Assembly: GCA_031771865.1 (NCBI GenBank)
Contig: JASISA010000023.1
Location: forward strand, 992,001 to 1,056,000
Source of the DNA: Nothophaeocryptopus gaeumannii
Taxonomy: Eukaryota > Ascomycota > Dothideomycetes > Mycosphaerellales > Mycosphaerellaceae
Direction of reading: 5' to 3'
Length of the DNA stretch: 64,000 nucleotides
Below are positions 55,301 to 64,000 of this stretch, one piece after another. The notes below the pieces were generated by a model. It searched no databases and was not told where the DNA came from. It saw only the letters and a list, made by a program, of their open reading frames with translations. Positions within the stretch are counted from its first letter, which is position 1. The number at the start of each line of letters is the position of its first letter. Both the position numbers and the translations under genes were made by a program.

Positions 55301-55727
55301 CAGATGATATGTCTTCGACCGCGGATGGAGGGATCCAGACAAACCTCAGCCTCCTTCTGGAGGTAAAAGATGTTGACCTTCTCCAGCTCTCGCTCAAGTC
55401 TGAAGAAGAAGGTCGCCTTGTTGGCTTGCAGCGAAGCTTGGGAGTCTTGCAATGGCTCGCCATCCGGACCAGCTTGAAGTGCGGTCAGGACCGGTGTTGC
55501 GCTCAACTTCTTGATGAGCTGTATCATGCGCGAGTCAGCGCCTGATCCACGACTTCTCCCTCTCATATGTTCTGACCTTTTTCAATTGCTTGTAGTCGAC
55601 GAAGCTGGCGGCATACTCTGGGATGTCAAGCTGGCGCTTCTGGATGTGCTTTCCGAACTTCCTGCAAGTCCCGCCCTATCAGCCATCTCTCTCCTCCCCG
55701 TTGCATCCTCATCGCATTGACGTACAT
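52316..55727 (-). CDS. PHO81: PHO81-like cyclin-dependent kinase inhibitor (SPX-ankyrin-GDPD)
   Basis: Predicted 1016-aa phosphate-sensing regulator, the homologue of yeast Pho81 and Neurospora NUC-2, which inhibits the Pho80-Pho85 kinase under phosphate starvation. Exons: 55727-55726 (AT only), 55661-55577, 55518-55345, 55288-55100, 55049-55032 (18 nt), 54967-52741 and 52671-52316. All six introns are GT-AG and the frame holds throughout. The SPX domain begins MKFGKHIQKRQLDIPEYA and includes DYKQLKKLIKKL. Ankyrin repeats span about residues 290-510. A GDPD-like C-terminal domain (VQVTRDGVPVLFNDWAL, NWKQPNYPVLLCNELG) lacks the HRG and ExD catalytic motifs, which fits PHO81 rather than the active phosphodiesterase GDE1. 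The start codon is split by intron 1. Confidence 0.93.
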
Positions 55728-56988
55728 GTTGGCGTGATGTGAGAAGGGACCGCGTGTGGTCCCTTGCCCGGCGGTGGTGCTTGGTCGCGGTCAGAGCTAC
55801 TTGATGCTGCTCTGGTGGAGGACTCGGCGGGTCGACATGGCGGAGCGGCTTAGAGGTTGATCGTGTGTGCGCAGAGAGGGTGATTCGAACGTCGCGCGAT
55901 GGCAGCTGTCTTGTGATTGACTAGCTGATTGTGAGATTGTGCAAGTGACAGCAAAGGTAGTCTATCTTGCTCACAGTCTACAGAGAGTCACATGCAAAGC
56001 AGAGCCCCACCGTCACTGCCCCTCGAAGGCATCGACAGGCTTCTCCCTTCCTCTGCTCTTGTCTCTGATCTTACGTCAAATACCCTGCAGCAAGCACCAA
56101 AAAGGCTCGCCAGCTAATTTCTGTCCGCGCCCACTGGTCAGGCCTGGTCAGATGTATGCAACGAATCGATGCTCCACGTGCTGCACTACTGCACTATCGA
56201 GGACCGGTAGAGCGGGAGCTACCCTCGAGATTTGCTCCGACCCTATTAGCCGATCCCACCCCGAAATCTTGACTACATCTCAATCAATTCAGGACAACTT
56301 CGAGGTCGCCAACATAGGCCTGCGGGCGGCGCTTCGGAGGGCAAGCCTTCTGCTGCCGCACGTCGCTCCTCGCCCATGCTATAGAGGCGTAGGCTTTCGA
56401 GGTGCAAAGTAGAGAGAGAGTGGTGTTTGTGTAAGTCAAAGTCCTATTCAAATGTCTGGGATGGGAGTCGGCTAACTGGGGTGGAAGGAAGTCTCCGGGG
56501 GGAGCTACTGCGAGATGCGAGGCAAGGATTGGAAGCGTAGGAACGGGAATCCTACCTCCTCCACAACCAGCTGCTGGGTTGCTTCAGAACTTGCAATATG
56601 ATCGAGCCGACTGGTCATGAGGCACACCCATACATTGCTCGCTGCATTGCGGCACGGAGAGGAGTCCGAGTAGACGAAATGCGAAAGGGAAGAAGATTGC
56701 AGTGGGCGAGAACGGAGAGCCTGGGAGACATCAAGGTTGCGAAGCTAACATTGACGCTGATATCGACTAGGCTCTTATGAAATGCCAGCGACTAGGCCTA
56801 CACTTACATGACCGTCTCAAGACTTCGAATCTGGAGGAAAGCTGTGAGCATACGTAGGGCACCGATCATACAATCATAAGTATATCGTTGGCATCGTAAT
56901 TCCTACACAGAGCCGCCGTGCTTTCTTCGCCTTTTCTCTCCCATTTCCTTACCCTTATCCCCTCCTCCTCACCACCCTCACTGCTTCC
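55728..56988. other. PHO81 promoter region and AXL2 3' flank
   Basis: About 1.26 kb with no supported gene. It includes a CACGTG site, listed separately. Confidence 0.45.
56175..56180 (+). promoter_or_regulatory. CACGTG motif, candidate Pho4/NUC-1 site
   Basis: On the minus strand it reads GCACGTGGA, close to the high-affinity Pho4 site. It lies about 450 bp upstream of the PHO81 start. Yeast PHO81 is itself a Pho4 target; whether that holds here is inference. Confidence 0.3.
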
Positions 56989-59900
56989 CTATAAGAACGC
57001 CGGACCACTCAAATCACTCCTCCCCGTCCCCTTCTTCCAGCTCCCATGAGGTTCTATAATCCCAGCCCCCCTCATACTACCCCCCTCACTCCCATCATCA
57101 GTCATCCAATCCCTCTCACTCCCCGCCACAGTAGCAGCATCAGTCTCAGCTTTCAAACTACTCAACCTCTTCACATCCTCCACACTCACCGGCCGCCTCT
57201 CCCTCGTCCCTCCGATTCTGGGGCGGCCTTTATGCATCGAATCCGCTGATACAAGCCTCGAAGGTTCGGAGAGACGGTTACGGCGAACACTGACCGAAGC
57301 CTGCGCTGTTTGAGCCAGAGGCGAACTCGACTGTTGCCGTATCTTCGCTTTCAACCTCTCCGCCGCTGAACCACCACCACCACCACCAGAGACCGACGTC
57401 AGAGTATTAGCTACCCTGGGAAGAGTATCCGGCGTCCCATCCCTCGTATTCGTCGGACTCGCACAAGTAGGCGGTGGAGTAGGTGATGCTTCACCCGTAA
57501 ACGCCCAACCTCTATCTTTGATAGGTTTATGGATCTCATGACGCCAGGCAAATGCTTCACTGTTTTCGAGGTTGGCTGAGCTGGAGATATCGTCCCAATT
57601 ACCGGAGCTGGATTGGGAGCGTAGGGTGATGCGGCTGGCGCGTTTAGACCCCGGCTGGCTGTTGTCGTTGGTATGTAAAGTGGATTTCGTTATGGCGCGA
57701 GGAAAGCCGGTGGAGAATTGTTCGCGGAGTTTTTGAGAGAAACGTTTAGTTTTCTTCTTTTCCTCTGCCTTCTCTTTCTCTTTCGCTGCTGCTGTTTCTA
57801 GGATTGCCTGACTAAGCTCACGACTCGCTCTTGTCAAGTCTCGACTCGCATTCTTACTCTGTCGGTGAGGAAAGTCGCGATGATGGCCTTGAGGTTCGAG
57901 AGAGGAAGATTCGGAGTACCCTGTCAGGCCGCTCTCCATACGTCTGGATCTTCGAACGCTACCTGCTAAGGAGGCGTCTACTGATCGGCCGCCTGTCGCT
58001 TTTGTTTGGCTTGATGAAGCTCGTGAGCCGTGGGAGAAGAGCGGAGATTGCATATGTGTGCTGGCACGGTTGCGGATGAATGACTCTCGTTTCTTGTCAA
58101 GAGGTCGGTTGTCGATGATGCTGCCACTTCGATCGACCATTCTGACGCTCTTCCTCTTGGGGTCCAGTTCAGAAACATTGGTGGTTGAGAAGGCGGATAG
58201 GGTTGGCATCGAAGGTGAGCCGGTTGGATTTGATGAAGGCGGCCGAGGAAACGCTCCTGTCGAGAGGATGGAGGACCCAACGCTTCTTGTGGCAATGCTC
58301 GCCTCGCGTGTAGTCGATAATTCGCCAAAGCTACTCCTGCCTCGCCGATGCTTGCCACCTGTCCGCCGATTGGAATGTCTCGCCATGCCACCGACTGCGC
58401 TAGACCCAACACTCAATCTCTGAATCGAGCTTCTGGAGCCTCGTTTCGGCTGTAGTCGTTTCAGAGCTCTTTTCGTCGGACTTTGCTGTGAGCTGTCGCT
58501 GAGTTGCCTGGACTTCCTTGCCATCTCTGCAGGAAGCGAGAAGCTGTCATGCGGTTCATGCAGAGCCGTGCATTGGTGACCCCATTCGGGGATGTTCTGA
58601 TCCGCTCGTATCGCGTCCTCCTCGTCAACACCCAGAGACGATGCTTGACTAATTCGTGAGAACCTCTTCCTCCGACCTGATCTTCTCTTCTCTGCAGCGT
58701 TCGTAGCGGAATGCAATGCAAGCGGAAAGTCCATCATAATCTGGGGAGGCGGTTCTGAGACCTTTGGCCGCGGTGGTGGTCCTGGGTGTACGGAGCGGAC
58801 AGAGTCGGTAGGAGATACAGCACGTGAGCCAGCATACTTCTCAACATCATGCTGGAATTCTGTAGTCACAGCAATGTTGCCATCTGGCGGTGCGAGTGGC
58901 CGAGAAATAGTCCTCTTCGAAGCAGGAGAAGCTTTCTCGACGTAGCTCTGCTCTCTGCGCCGCCTCCTGCAGCAGAATATCAGAGCAGCGAGCAGGAGCG
59001 CGGCACCGAGGATGCTCAAGATAACAATTGCTGCAATGACTCCACCGCTGCGCCTCTTTCTTGAGCGAGATCCCGCCGCGGCCGTCGTTGGGGTGGAAGT
59101 TGGAATACTGACGGCGGATGTTCTTGGCGAGAGGACACTGGAGCTGGTCGCTGTAGAAGGAGAGGACTTGACATCAATCGTGAAAGTCTGCGTCTGGCCT
59201 TCATCACCAGCGGATGCTCGTGCAGTGAGTGTTGCTGGGACAGTCTGAGCGCTTGTCGTGCTAGGCACTGTGCCCTTCAGATTCCTAGTGTCCGAATCGT
59301 AGCTAAGCCAGCTTGCGGTGATCGGGATCGATACACTGATGTCCAAATCAGACTGGCTGAAGAGGAAATCGTCCAGATGGTAGCGAAATTGCTGGCCAGC
59401 GGACGCAGAAAGAGAACCAATCTGGCCTTCAAACAGTGAAGAGTTCCCGGAAACCAAGTGGAGTACCGCTGTCGCATTGTTGCCCTGAGAATCCGTGACA
59501 ATGACTGTCACGTTTTGCCCCGAAACGTCAGATGGCGCTGTACCTTCAATTTCGAGTGTAGATGCATCAAATGAGAGCCCAGATGGCAGACTTGATGCTT
59601 GCGCGCTCTTCAACTCGCATGGACTAATATTCGCGTTGTTTTGGAACAGCTCGTTCCGCAGCACTGTGATGTTCACTGGCTTTCCAGCTGTTACATTGAC
59701 CTCTTGCTCTTCTGGTGCGAATACAAGCTGTTGTGAGCCGATTGTGATTGTGAATGATTCGGATGTTCCAGCGAACCCCGCGACGTCTGAAGCAATCAAG
59801 CTGATGTCCCACGGTTGAGGGAAAGCGCTGAGATTAGGAGCGGTTCCCGAGAACGTGAGTTGATCGGAGTCAAACTTCATCCACGAGGGAAGCGGCGTGT

Positions 59901-60438
59901 GATCAGCCAAGGTTGCGTAGAAGTACAGCTTGCGTTGAATGATGTCGATGAACGACGCTGTTTCGAAGTCAAACTTGAAAGGGGTCGAAGGTAGCAAGGT
60001 GACAACTGGAGGCTGGCTGCTGGAGAGATTCGCGGTCTCTGACAGTTGCTTGCTCACGTCTCCAGTCAACTGTGGTGCTGGATCTGATGAGACCACCAAA
60101 GTACATTGCATGGTCGCAGCGCCCGTGCTGTCAGCAGCGGTCAAGGTGAAGGCGTGTGATCCTACGTCGCCTGCACTCGGGGTTCCTGCAAGCGTCCGCG
60201 TTACGCTGTCGATAGTGAGCCATGCTGGCTGACTTCCCAAACTGTAAACGTAGGTGTCCGAGGCTGGCGCAAAGGTCGATCCCGATATCTGAAAGTTGTA
60301 TTGCTGATTGACGCGCGCTACTGTCGGTACCTGTGAGTTGAACGGGAAGGCGATGGTTGGTGTAGCAGTCGCAGATGCGATCAGGAGGCCCACAGCGCAT
60401 GCGAACTCTGCGAGTGTTCGTGCAGTTCTTGCGGCCAT
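56989..60438 (-). CDS. AXL2: AXL2/BUD10-like transmembrane adhesion protein
   Basis: 1149-aa intronless ORF. A signal peptide (residues 1-26) precedes four cadherin-like/He_PIG repeats to about residue 430, each with the pattern seen in PAWLTIDSVTRTLAGTPSAGDVG and LPSGLSFDASTLEIEGTAPSDVSGQ. A Ser/Thr-rich juxtamembrane segment and a transmembrane helix at about 464-488 (GVIAAIVILSILGAALLLAALIF) are capped by CCRRRRRE. The 660-residue cytoplasmic tail is basic and Ser-rich with many phosphorylatable RxxS motifs and a Lys/Glu helix (AAAKEKEKAEEKKKTKRFSQKLREQF). Yeast Axl2 marks axial bud sites; in moulds the homologues are linked to conidiation and septation. The symbol rests on architecture. 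Confidence 0.88.
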   Translation of the reverse strand: MAARTARTLAEFACAVGLLIASATATPTIAFPFNSQVPTVARVNQQYNFQISGSTFAPASDTYVYSLGSQPAWLTIDSVTRTLAGTPSAGDVGSHAFTLTAADSTGAATMQCTLVVSSDPAPQLTGDVSKQLSETANLSSSQPPVVTLLPSTPFKFDFETASFIDIIQRKLYFYATLADHTPLPSWMKFDSDQLTFSGTAPNLSAFPQPWDISLIASDVAGFAGTSESFTITIGSQQLVFAPEEQEVNVTAGKPVNITVLRNELFQNNANISPCELKSAQASSLPSGLSFDASTLEIEGTAPSDVSGQNVTVIVTDSQGNNATAVLHLVSGNSSLFEGQIGSLSASAGQQFRYHLDDFLFSQSDLDISVSIPITASWLSYDSDTRNLKGTVPSTTSAQTVPATLTARASAGDEGQTQTFTIDVKSSPSTATSSSVLSPRTSAVSIPTSTPTTAAAGSRSRKRRSGGVIAAIVILSILGAALLLAALIFCCRRRRREQSYVEKASPASKRTISRPLAPPDGNIAVTTEFQHDVEKYAGSRAVSPTDSVRSVHPGPPPRPKVSEPPPQIMMDFPLALHSATNAAEKRRSGRRKRFSRISQASSLGVDEEDAIRADQNIPEWGHQCTALHEPHDSFSLPAEMARKSRQLSDSSQQSPTKRALKRLQPKRGSRSSIQRLSVGSSAVGGMARHSNRRTGGKHRRGRSSFGELSTTREASIATRSVGSSILSTGAFPRPPSSNPTGSPSMPTLSAFSTTNVSELDPKRKSVRMVDRSGSIIDNRPLDKKRESFIRNRASTHMQSPLFSHGSRASSSQTKATGGRSVDASLAGSVRRSRRMESGLTGYSESSSLEPQGHHRDFPHRQSKNASRDLTRASRELSQAILETAAAKEKEKAEEKKKTKRFSQKLREQFSTGFPRAITKSTLHTNDNSQPGSKRASRITLRSQSSSGNWDDISSSANLENSEAFAWRHEIHKPIKDRGWAFTGEASPTPPPTCASPTNTRDGTPDTLPRVANTLTSVSGGGGGGSAAERLKAKIRQQSSSPLAQTAQASVSVRRNRLSEPSRLVSADSMHKGRPRIGGTRERRPVSVEDVKRLSSLKAETDAATVAGSERDWMTDDGSEGGSMRGAGIIEPHGSWKKGTGRSDLSGPAFL

Positions 60439-60788
60439 GTTCTCCTGTGTCGATACGTTTCAAGAGAGTACGCCCGGCTCTTGAGCAGCGTCACCGGCCT
60501 CAAGACACTCAGAGCCCGCTGCTCGTCAGTAGGTGTAATCGTTGTCAAGGTCGAAGTCCTCGACATCGAAAATCACAAAATCGCATACTCGCGAGCCAAA
60601 AGGCATCCCGCCTTCCACACGCGAAAGTGCGCGTCTCACGCGTAAAGAGGCCATGAGAAATTTTAGGCTCCTTGCTGGGTGTGGCTTCGTAAGAATGGAG
60701 GTGGAATGTCTTGCAGTCTCAAGCAAGGAGTTGGCTATGGCCACTGGGAGCACAGCCATTGGCTTACAAACCCTACCTTTCTTCGCCA
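60439..60788. other. AXL2 upstream region
   Basis: About 350 bp, presumably the AXL2 promoter; no gene seen. Confidence 0.45.
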
Positions 60789-61448
60789 TTAAGAAAATAG
60801 CATCAGCATAGACGTAGCAAGTGCCTTGAAGGCAAAGGACAGAGGGTATTGTCGCCATCTTTCGTTTGTTGCTTCTGGCAATGTCATAGGCAAGTCAGGG
60901 ACGTGGTACAGACGCACCCGCACGTGTGTGCAAGAAGATCTGTTGGGCTTGGCTTCTAGATTGCCTGTTTCAAGGCTGTATCCAAGTGGACGGGACAATA
61001 ATGGACCGGATCTGGAGCTATGTTGCAAAGTTCGAACCACTCGACTGCCTCTTCGAACTTTAGGGGAGGGCACGAACAGCACGCTGTCGTCATGCGGCGC
61101 GCGTCTAGGAAGCTCAGCTCTCCGGTTCGGATTTGGGTCTTCCAGGAACATCATTGCCTGAGGCGTACAGCACATGGTGTCCGTAGTCTTGAGGGCGTAT
61201 CCCGTATGCGAACCTACAATAAGTGGTGTGAGGTGTGATAGCGTGCTGGGCCTATTTCCGTGGAGGAAGAGGCCGTATGCTGCAGGAGCGGGCGATGGCT
61301 CCAGGAATATATCGCCCTGCACACGATCGAGAGCTTCCTGATGGCTGGCGATAGCTCGACACATGGCTGCTGATGAGGCGTTTGCGTGATTTTTGGGATT
61401 GAAGATGTTGTTATCAGTGTCTGCGATTGTGTTCAGGGCCAGTTGCAT
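60789..61448 (-). CDS. Hypothetical ORF
   Basis: 219-codon ATG-initiated frame without a recognisable domain. Sequence such as HQEALDRVQGDIFLEPSPAPAAYGLFLHG looks protein-like, but the second half is Arg/Ser/Leu-rich, as in chance ORFs. There is no signal peptide. It lies in a region that would otherwise be a 1.4-kb gap upstream of AXL2. Could be an orphan gene or chance. Confidence 0.25.
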   Translation of the reverse strand: MQLALNTIADTDNNIFNPKNHANASSAAMCRAIASHQEALDRVQGDIFLEPSPAPAAYGLFLHGNRPSTLSHLTPLIVGSHTGYALKTTDTMCCTPQAMMFLEDPNPNRRAELPRRAPHDDSVLFVPSPKVRRGSRVVRTLQHSSRSGPLLSRPLGYSLETGNLEAKPNRSSCTHVRVRLYHVPDLPMTLPEATNERWRQYPLSFAFKALATSMLMLFS

Positions 61449-61813
61449 CGCAAATGCCGGACCAGGATCGCACGATCAACAGGGAGGTGCCCGAGCAGAA
61501 ACGGTAATCACCGTAATGATGAAGCAACAATACTGCTGTGCTGTGCTGGAAGCAAGTGTGGGATGACTGCGGGGCACCCCGGCACCCACATTCTCCGAGG
61601 CGCCGACCCGACCCCGCGCTCAAGACGCACTTTGGCACTTCGGATTCGGTGGCTTGAGAAAGGTCGGAAGTCAGAAACTTCTCCCTCCTTCGCTTGCAGC
61701 GACAAGACATCCAAGCAACGCCAATCGCTCGAACTCTGCTAGACGAGCTCGTTCCCCGGCATTTGGTAGCGCGGCCACTTTCGCCGGACGAGCCGTGGGG
61801 GCCGCCAAGTCCT
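61449..61813. other. Upstream region of EFM6-like gene
   Basis: About 365 bp. The EFM6-like reading frame is open from 61694 but has no ATG before 61814. Confidence 0.4.
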
Positions 61814-62736
61814 ATGCACAACTCATCAGTCCATCCAATGTCCTCCTCAGACCGCGAGTCCGAGCCAGGCGAGTTTGGCCTGTCCGAAGACCTGGTTTCG
61901 GCCCCAGTCTACAAGGAGAAGTCTACCAAAGCGGTGGACTTCGACGGTCTCCTGACACCTGCCCTCAAATTACACGAAGACCTGGCGAATGGCAATGGAG
62001 GTCAAGCATGGCCGGCGGGCATGATCTTGGCCAGGTACTTACTGCGGCGCAAGCGGGATGAGTTGCAAAATGCCTCTGCGATGTTTGTTTGAATCGTTCG
62101 GCCCGTGCAATGCCCGCATCTAGCTGACATTCCATTTCACAGCGTCGAGCTTGGTGCTGGCGGTGGGCTCGCTGGGTAAGTTACGTGGGCAGCAGCGGAT
62201 CTGCGATCTTTCATCGGGAGATGATGGCATTTGTTGACAGTGATAGGTTGGCTGTCGCTGTGGGATGCAGTCCGAAGGATGTTGTGCACATCACCGATCA
62301 GGAACCGATGCTTGCTCTGATGCAGCAAAACATATCCCTCAATGATCTCCAGCATCGCGTGAAGGCCTCTGTATATGATTGGGGCAACCCGCGACCAGAG
62401 AGCATCCCACAACCGGATGTCGTCCTGGCAGCAGATTGCGTGTACTTCGAGCCTGCATTTCCATTGTTGCAAGAGACACTGCAGGATCTTATAGGCCCGT
62501 CCACGGTGTGTTACTTCTGCTTCAAACGCAGACGACGCGCCGATATGCATTTCTTGAAGGCGGTGAAAAAGACATTCATGATCGAGGAGGTGAATGACGA
62601 CCCGGCTCGAGGGGAATATGCCCGAGAGAACATCTTCCTGTAGGCTTCACAACGCCCTGCAATTGCAAGGCTGATGCTGACCTTGGCGTCCAGGTGTACA
62701 ATCAGGAGGAAGAATACGAACCAGGCTGACCGGTGA
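61814..62736 (+). CDS. EFM6-like protein-lysine N-methyltransferase
   Basis: Predicted 245-aa enzyme of the METTL21-type class I SAM methyltransferases. Yeast Efm6 methylates a lysine of elongation factor 1A. Exons: 61814-62082, 62143-62175, 62247-62639 and 62694-62736. The three GT-AG introns are 60, 71 and 54 nt. The spliced protein shows VDFDGLLTPALKLHEDL and GGQAWPAGMILARYLLR, then SAM motif I (IVELGAGGGLAGLAVAVGC), which is only contiguous after splicing. VLAADCVYFEPAFP carries the post-motif acidic residue. The last exon restores the usual IFLxxI ending (IFLCTIRRK). The first in-frame ATG is 61814; ATG 61838 is an alternative. Confidence 0.82.
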
Positions 62737-64000
62737 ACTGGCTTGGGTAGTCCAAGACCAATCCTGGCACCAGGCTGACAGGAGACGCGCGCGGCGAAGC
62801 TCCAAGCTGCAAAACCACCAGACACCGCATTTTGGGTTTTGACCTGATGATCAGGTGAAGGCAATGCGACCAACGTGAGTGCCTATTTTCGTGGTGACGG
62901 AGAAGTTGAAATGAGTGTCTCACCCGAAGGAGACGACCATATTATTCCTGAAGCGCTTATCGTCATGGTCTGCTGTGCAGGCACCGATGAGCCGATGCTG
63001 TGAATGGTGGTCTTGCTTGCTTGCGGCCGTTCATCCGTTCTCACGACTCCATGAATATCTTCCTGACGTCATTCAAAGCCATTGTCGCATTCCAGTCTGA
63101 CATAGGATACGTGATCGCGGACGAGCAGCGGACAAAGAGCTGCTTATGAGATCGTTTGCCTCCTCGCGTCCTCGGCATCACAGAACAAAGAGTATGACAG
63201 TGACCCTGTGGTCAAGTCGACGCCGCTCGTACCGGTAGGCGCGGTCAGAGCCACTTTCGCCGGAGTTGTAGCTTGCAGCCAGGCACAAGCGCCTGCTGCA
63301 AGTGTGCGGCTTCTTGCAGTAGCAGGACTTGTGAGACGTAGCCCGTGGGGAGTCTGCCTCCTACTCTTTGACTGACATGGGTATGTTGCGAGCTCTAATT
63401 CGTCCTCGTGCTCGCCACGAGCTCGCGCCATAGCCAGCGCTCCACACCTTCGAAGCTGCTGGTCCGTGCCTTGCTCGTCCGGCATCGCAGTGGGCAGATT
63501 GCTGGCAAATGCGCAAGCATTGTTTCAAGCTCCCCAGACAAGGAGAAGCTGTCCTGAGATTAGACCAGACGCGCTGAGAATATACCAAGACTCGCTCATG
63601 AGAGTAGTGGTTATTTGTGCTTCGGGCCAAGCATTTTTTGCGTTGCGACGAAGCTTGACAAGACAACGCCAGACGATCGCATCGTCAAATCGGGTGTCCC
63701 TACGTACAATGCCCCACAAGCCAAGAGGTCTTTCACTTGTTGCACTGATCCGAGCTTCCACGGTAAGCTCGGCGAGAAGGGCCAAAGCCAATCGTGAGTT
63801 CATGCCCAGACCCGCCGCGGCGCCGCCTTGGCACTAAATCTGTGAGGGAAGGTGATCGGCTTTCACTCTCACCCAAGGGCCGCCCTCCAGCACAGTCCGT
63901 GCTCCCTTTGCCTTTCGAATCCATATCTCGAGGACCTCCTGCTCCTCTGAACACCACATTGCTTTCGCTATGGCTCAACGGACGTAACGATGGACGACCA
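62737..64000. other. Right-edge region without a recognised gene
   Basis: About 1.26 kb. Several ORFs under 125 codons occur on both strands without domain signals. A minus-strand frame around 63733-63978 lacks an ATG inside the window. A gene entering from the right cannot be judged. Confidence 0.35.

Noticed and set aside
55870..55900. tRNA B-box-like GTTCGAATC on the minus strand
   Set aside because: The flanking bases do not form a T-stem and there is no A-box or acceptor stem at the right distance.

Overview
This window looks like nuclear DNA of a filamentous ascomycete (Pezizomycotina, plausibly Dothideomycetes). Coding regions are GC-rich and cut by short 50-90 nt GT-AG introns with CTRAC-like branch points. 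There are HET-domain genes, a UstYa/DUF3328 protein, an AXL2-type protein, a fungal mitochondrial uL24m and PHO81. The few AT/TA-rich blocks resemble RIP-mutated repeats. The class assignment is inference. No rRNA, tRNA, CRISPR array or virus-like gene was recognised.

Layout. 0.6-4 kb: a GMC oxidoreductase and a UstYa-like oxidase on the same strand, a pair typical of secondary-metabolite clusters. 4-13 kb: a short 2EXR protein, small conserved or hypothetical genes, an AhpD-like protein, a helix-hairpin-helix protein and an MmgE/PrpD enzyme. 12.4-12.8 kb: a TA-rich block. 13-14 kb: a Cys-rich secreted protein. 15.3-21.9 kb: an island of three HET-domain genes, the third broken by a frameshift and an in-frame stop. 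22.4-27.7 kb: asparagine synthetase, divergent from a Sec14/RhoGAP protein. 28-29 kb: a degenerate ORF region. 29.2-33 kb: a divergent cytochrome P450 / MFS transporter pair. 33.2-33.6 kb: a 434-bp MITE with 26-bp inverted repeats and a TA target duplication, sitting in a reading frame that reopens when the element is removed. 35-36.4 kb: a Ser/Thr-rich single-pass membrane protein. 38.6-40.6 kb: a polysaccharide deacetylase with an in-frame TAA, and an SDR. 43-51 kb: cell-surface proteins and the mitochondrial ribosomal protein uL24m. 52.3-55.7 kb: PHO81, whose start codon is split by an intron. 57-60.4 kb: an AXL2-like adhesion protein. 61.8-62.7 kb: an EFM6-like methyltransferase.

Housekeeping and signalling genes (ASN, RhoGAP, uL24m, PHO81, AXL2, EFM6) mix with accessory genes. 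Three themes recur. The accessory loci decay (HET-3, deacetylase, MITE-split ORF). Several exon structures are unusual: a split ATG, a 7-nt first exon, an 18-nt micro-exon and two GC-AG introns. Cell-surface proteins cluster at 43-60 kb. Gene models were spliced by hand from splice sites, reading-frame continuity and family patterns, so exon edges carry some uncertainty.
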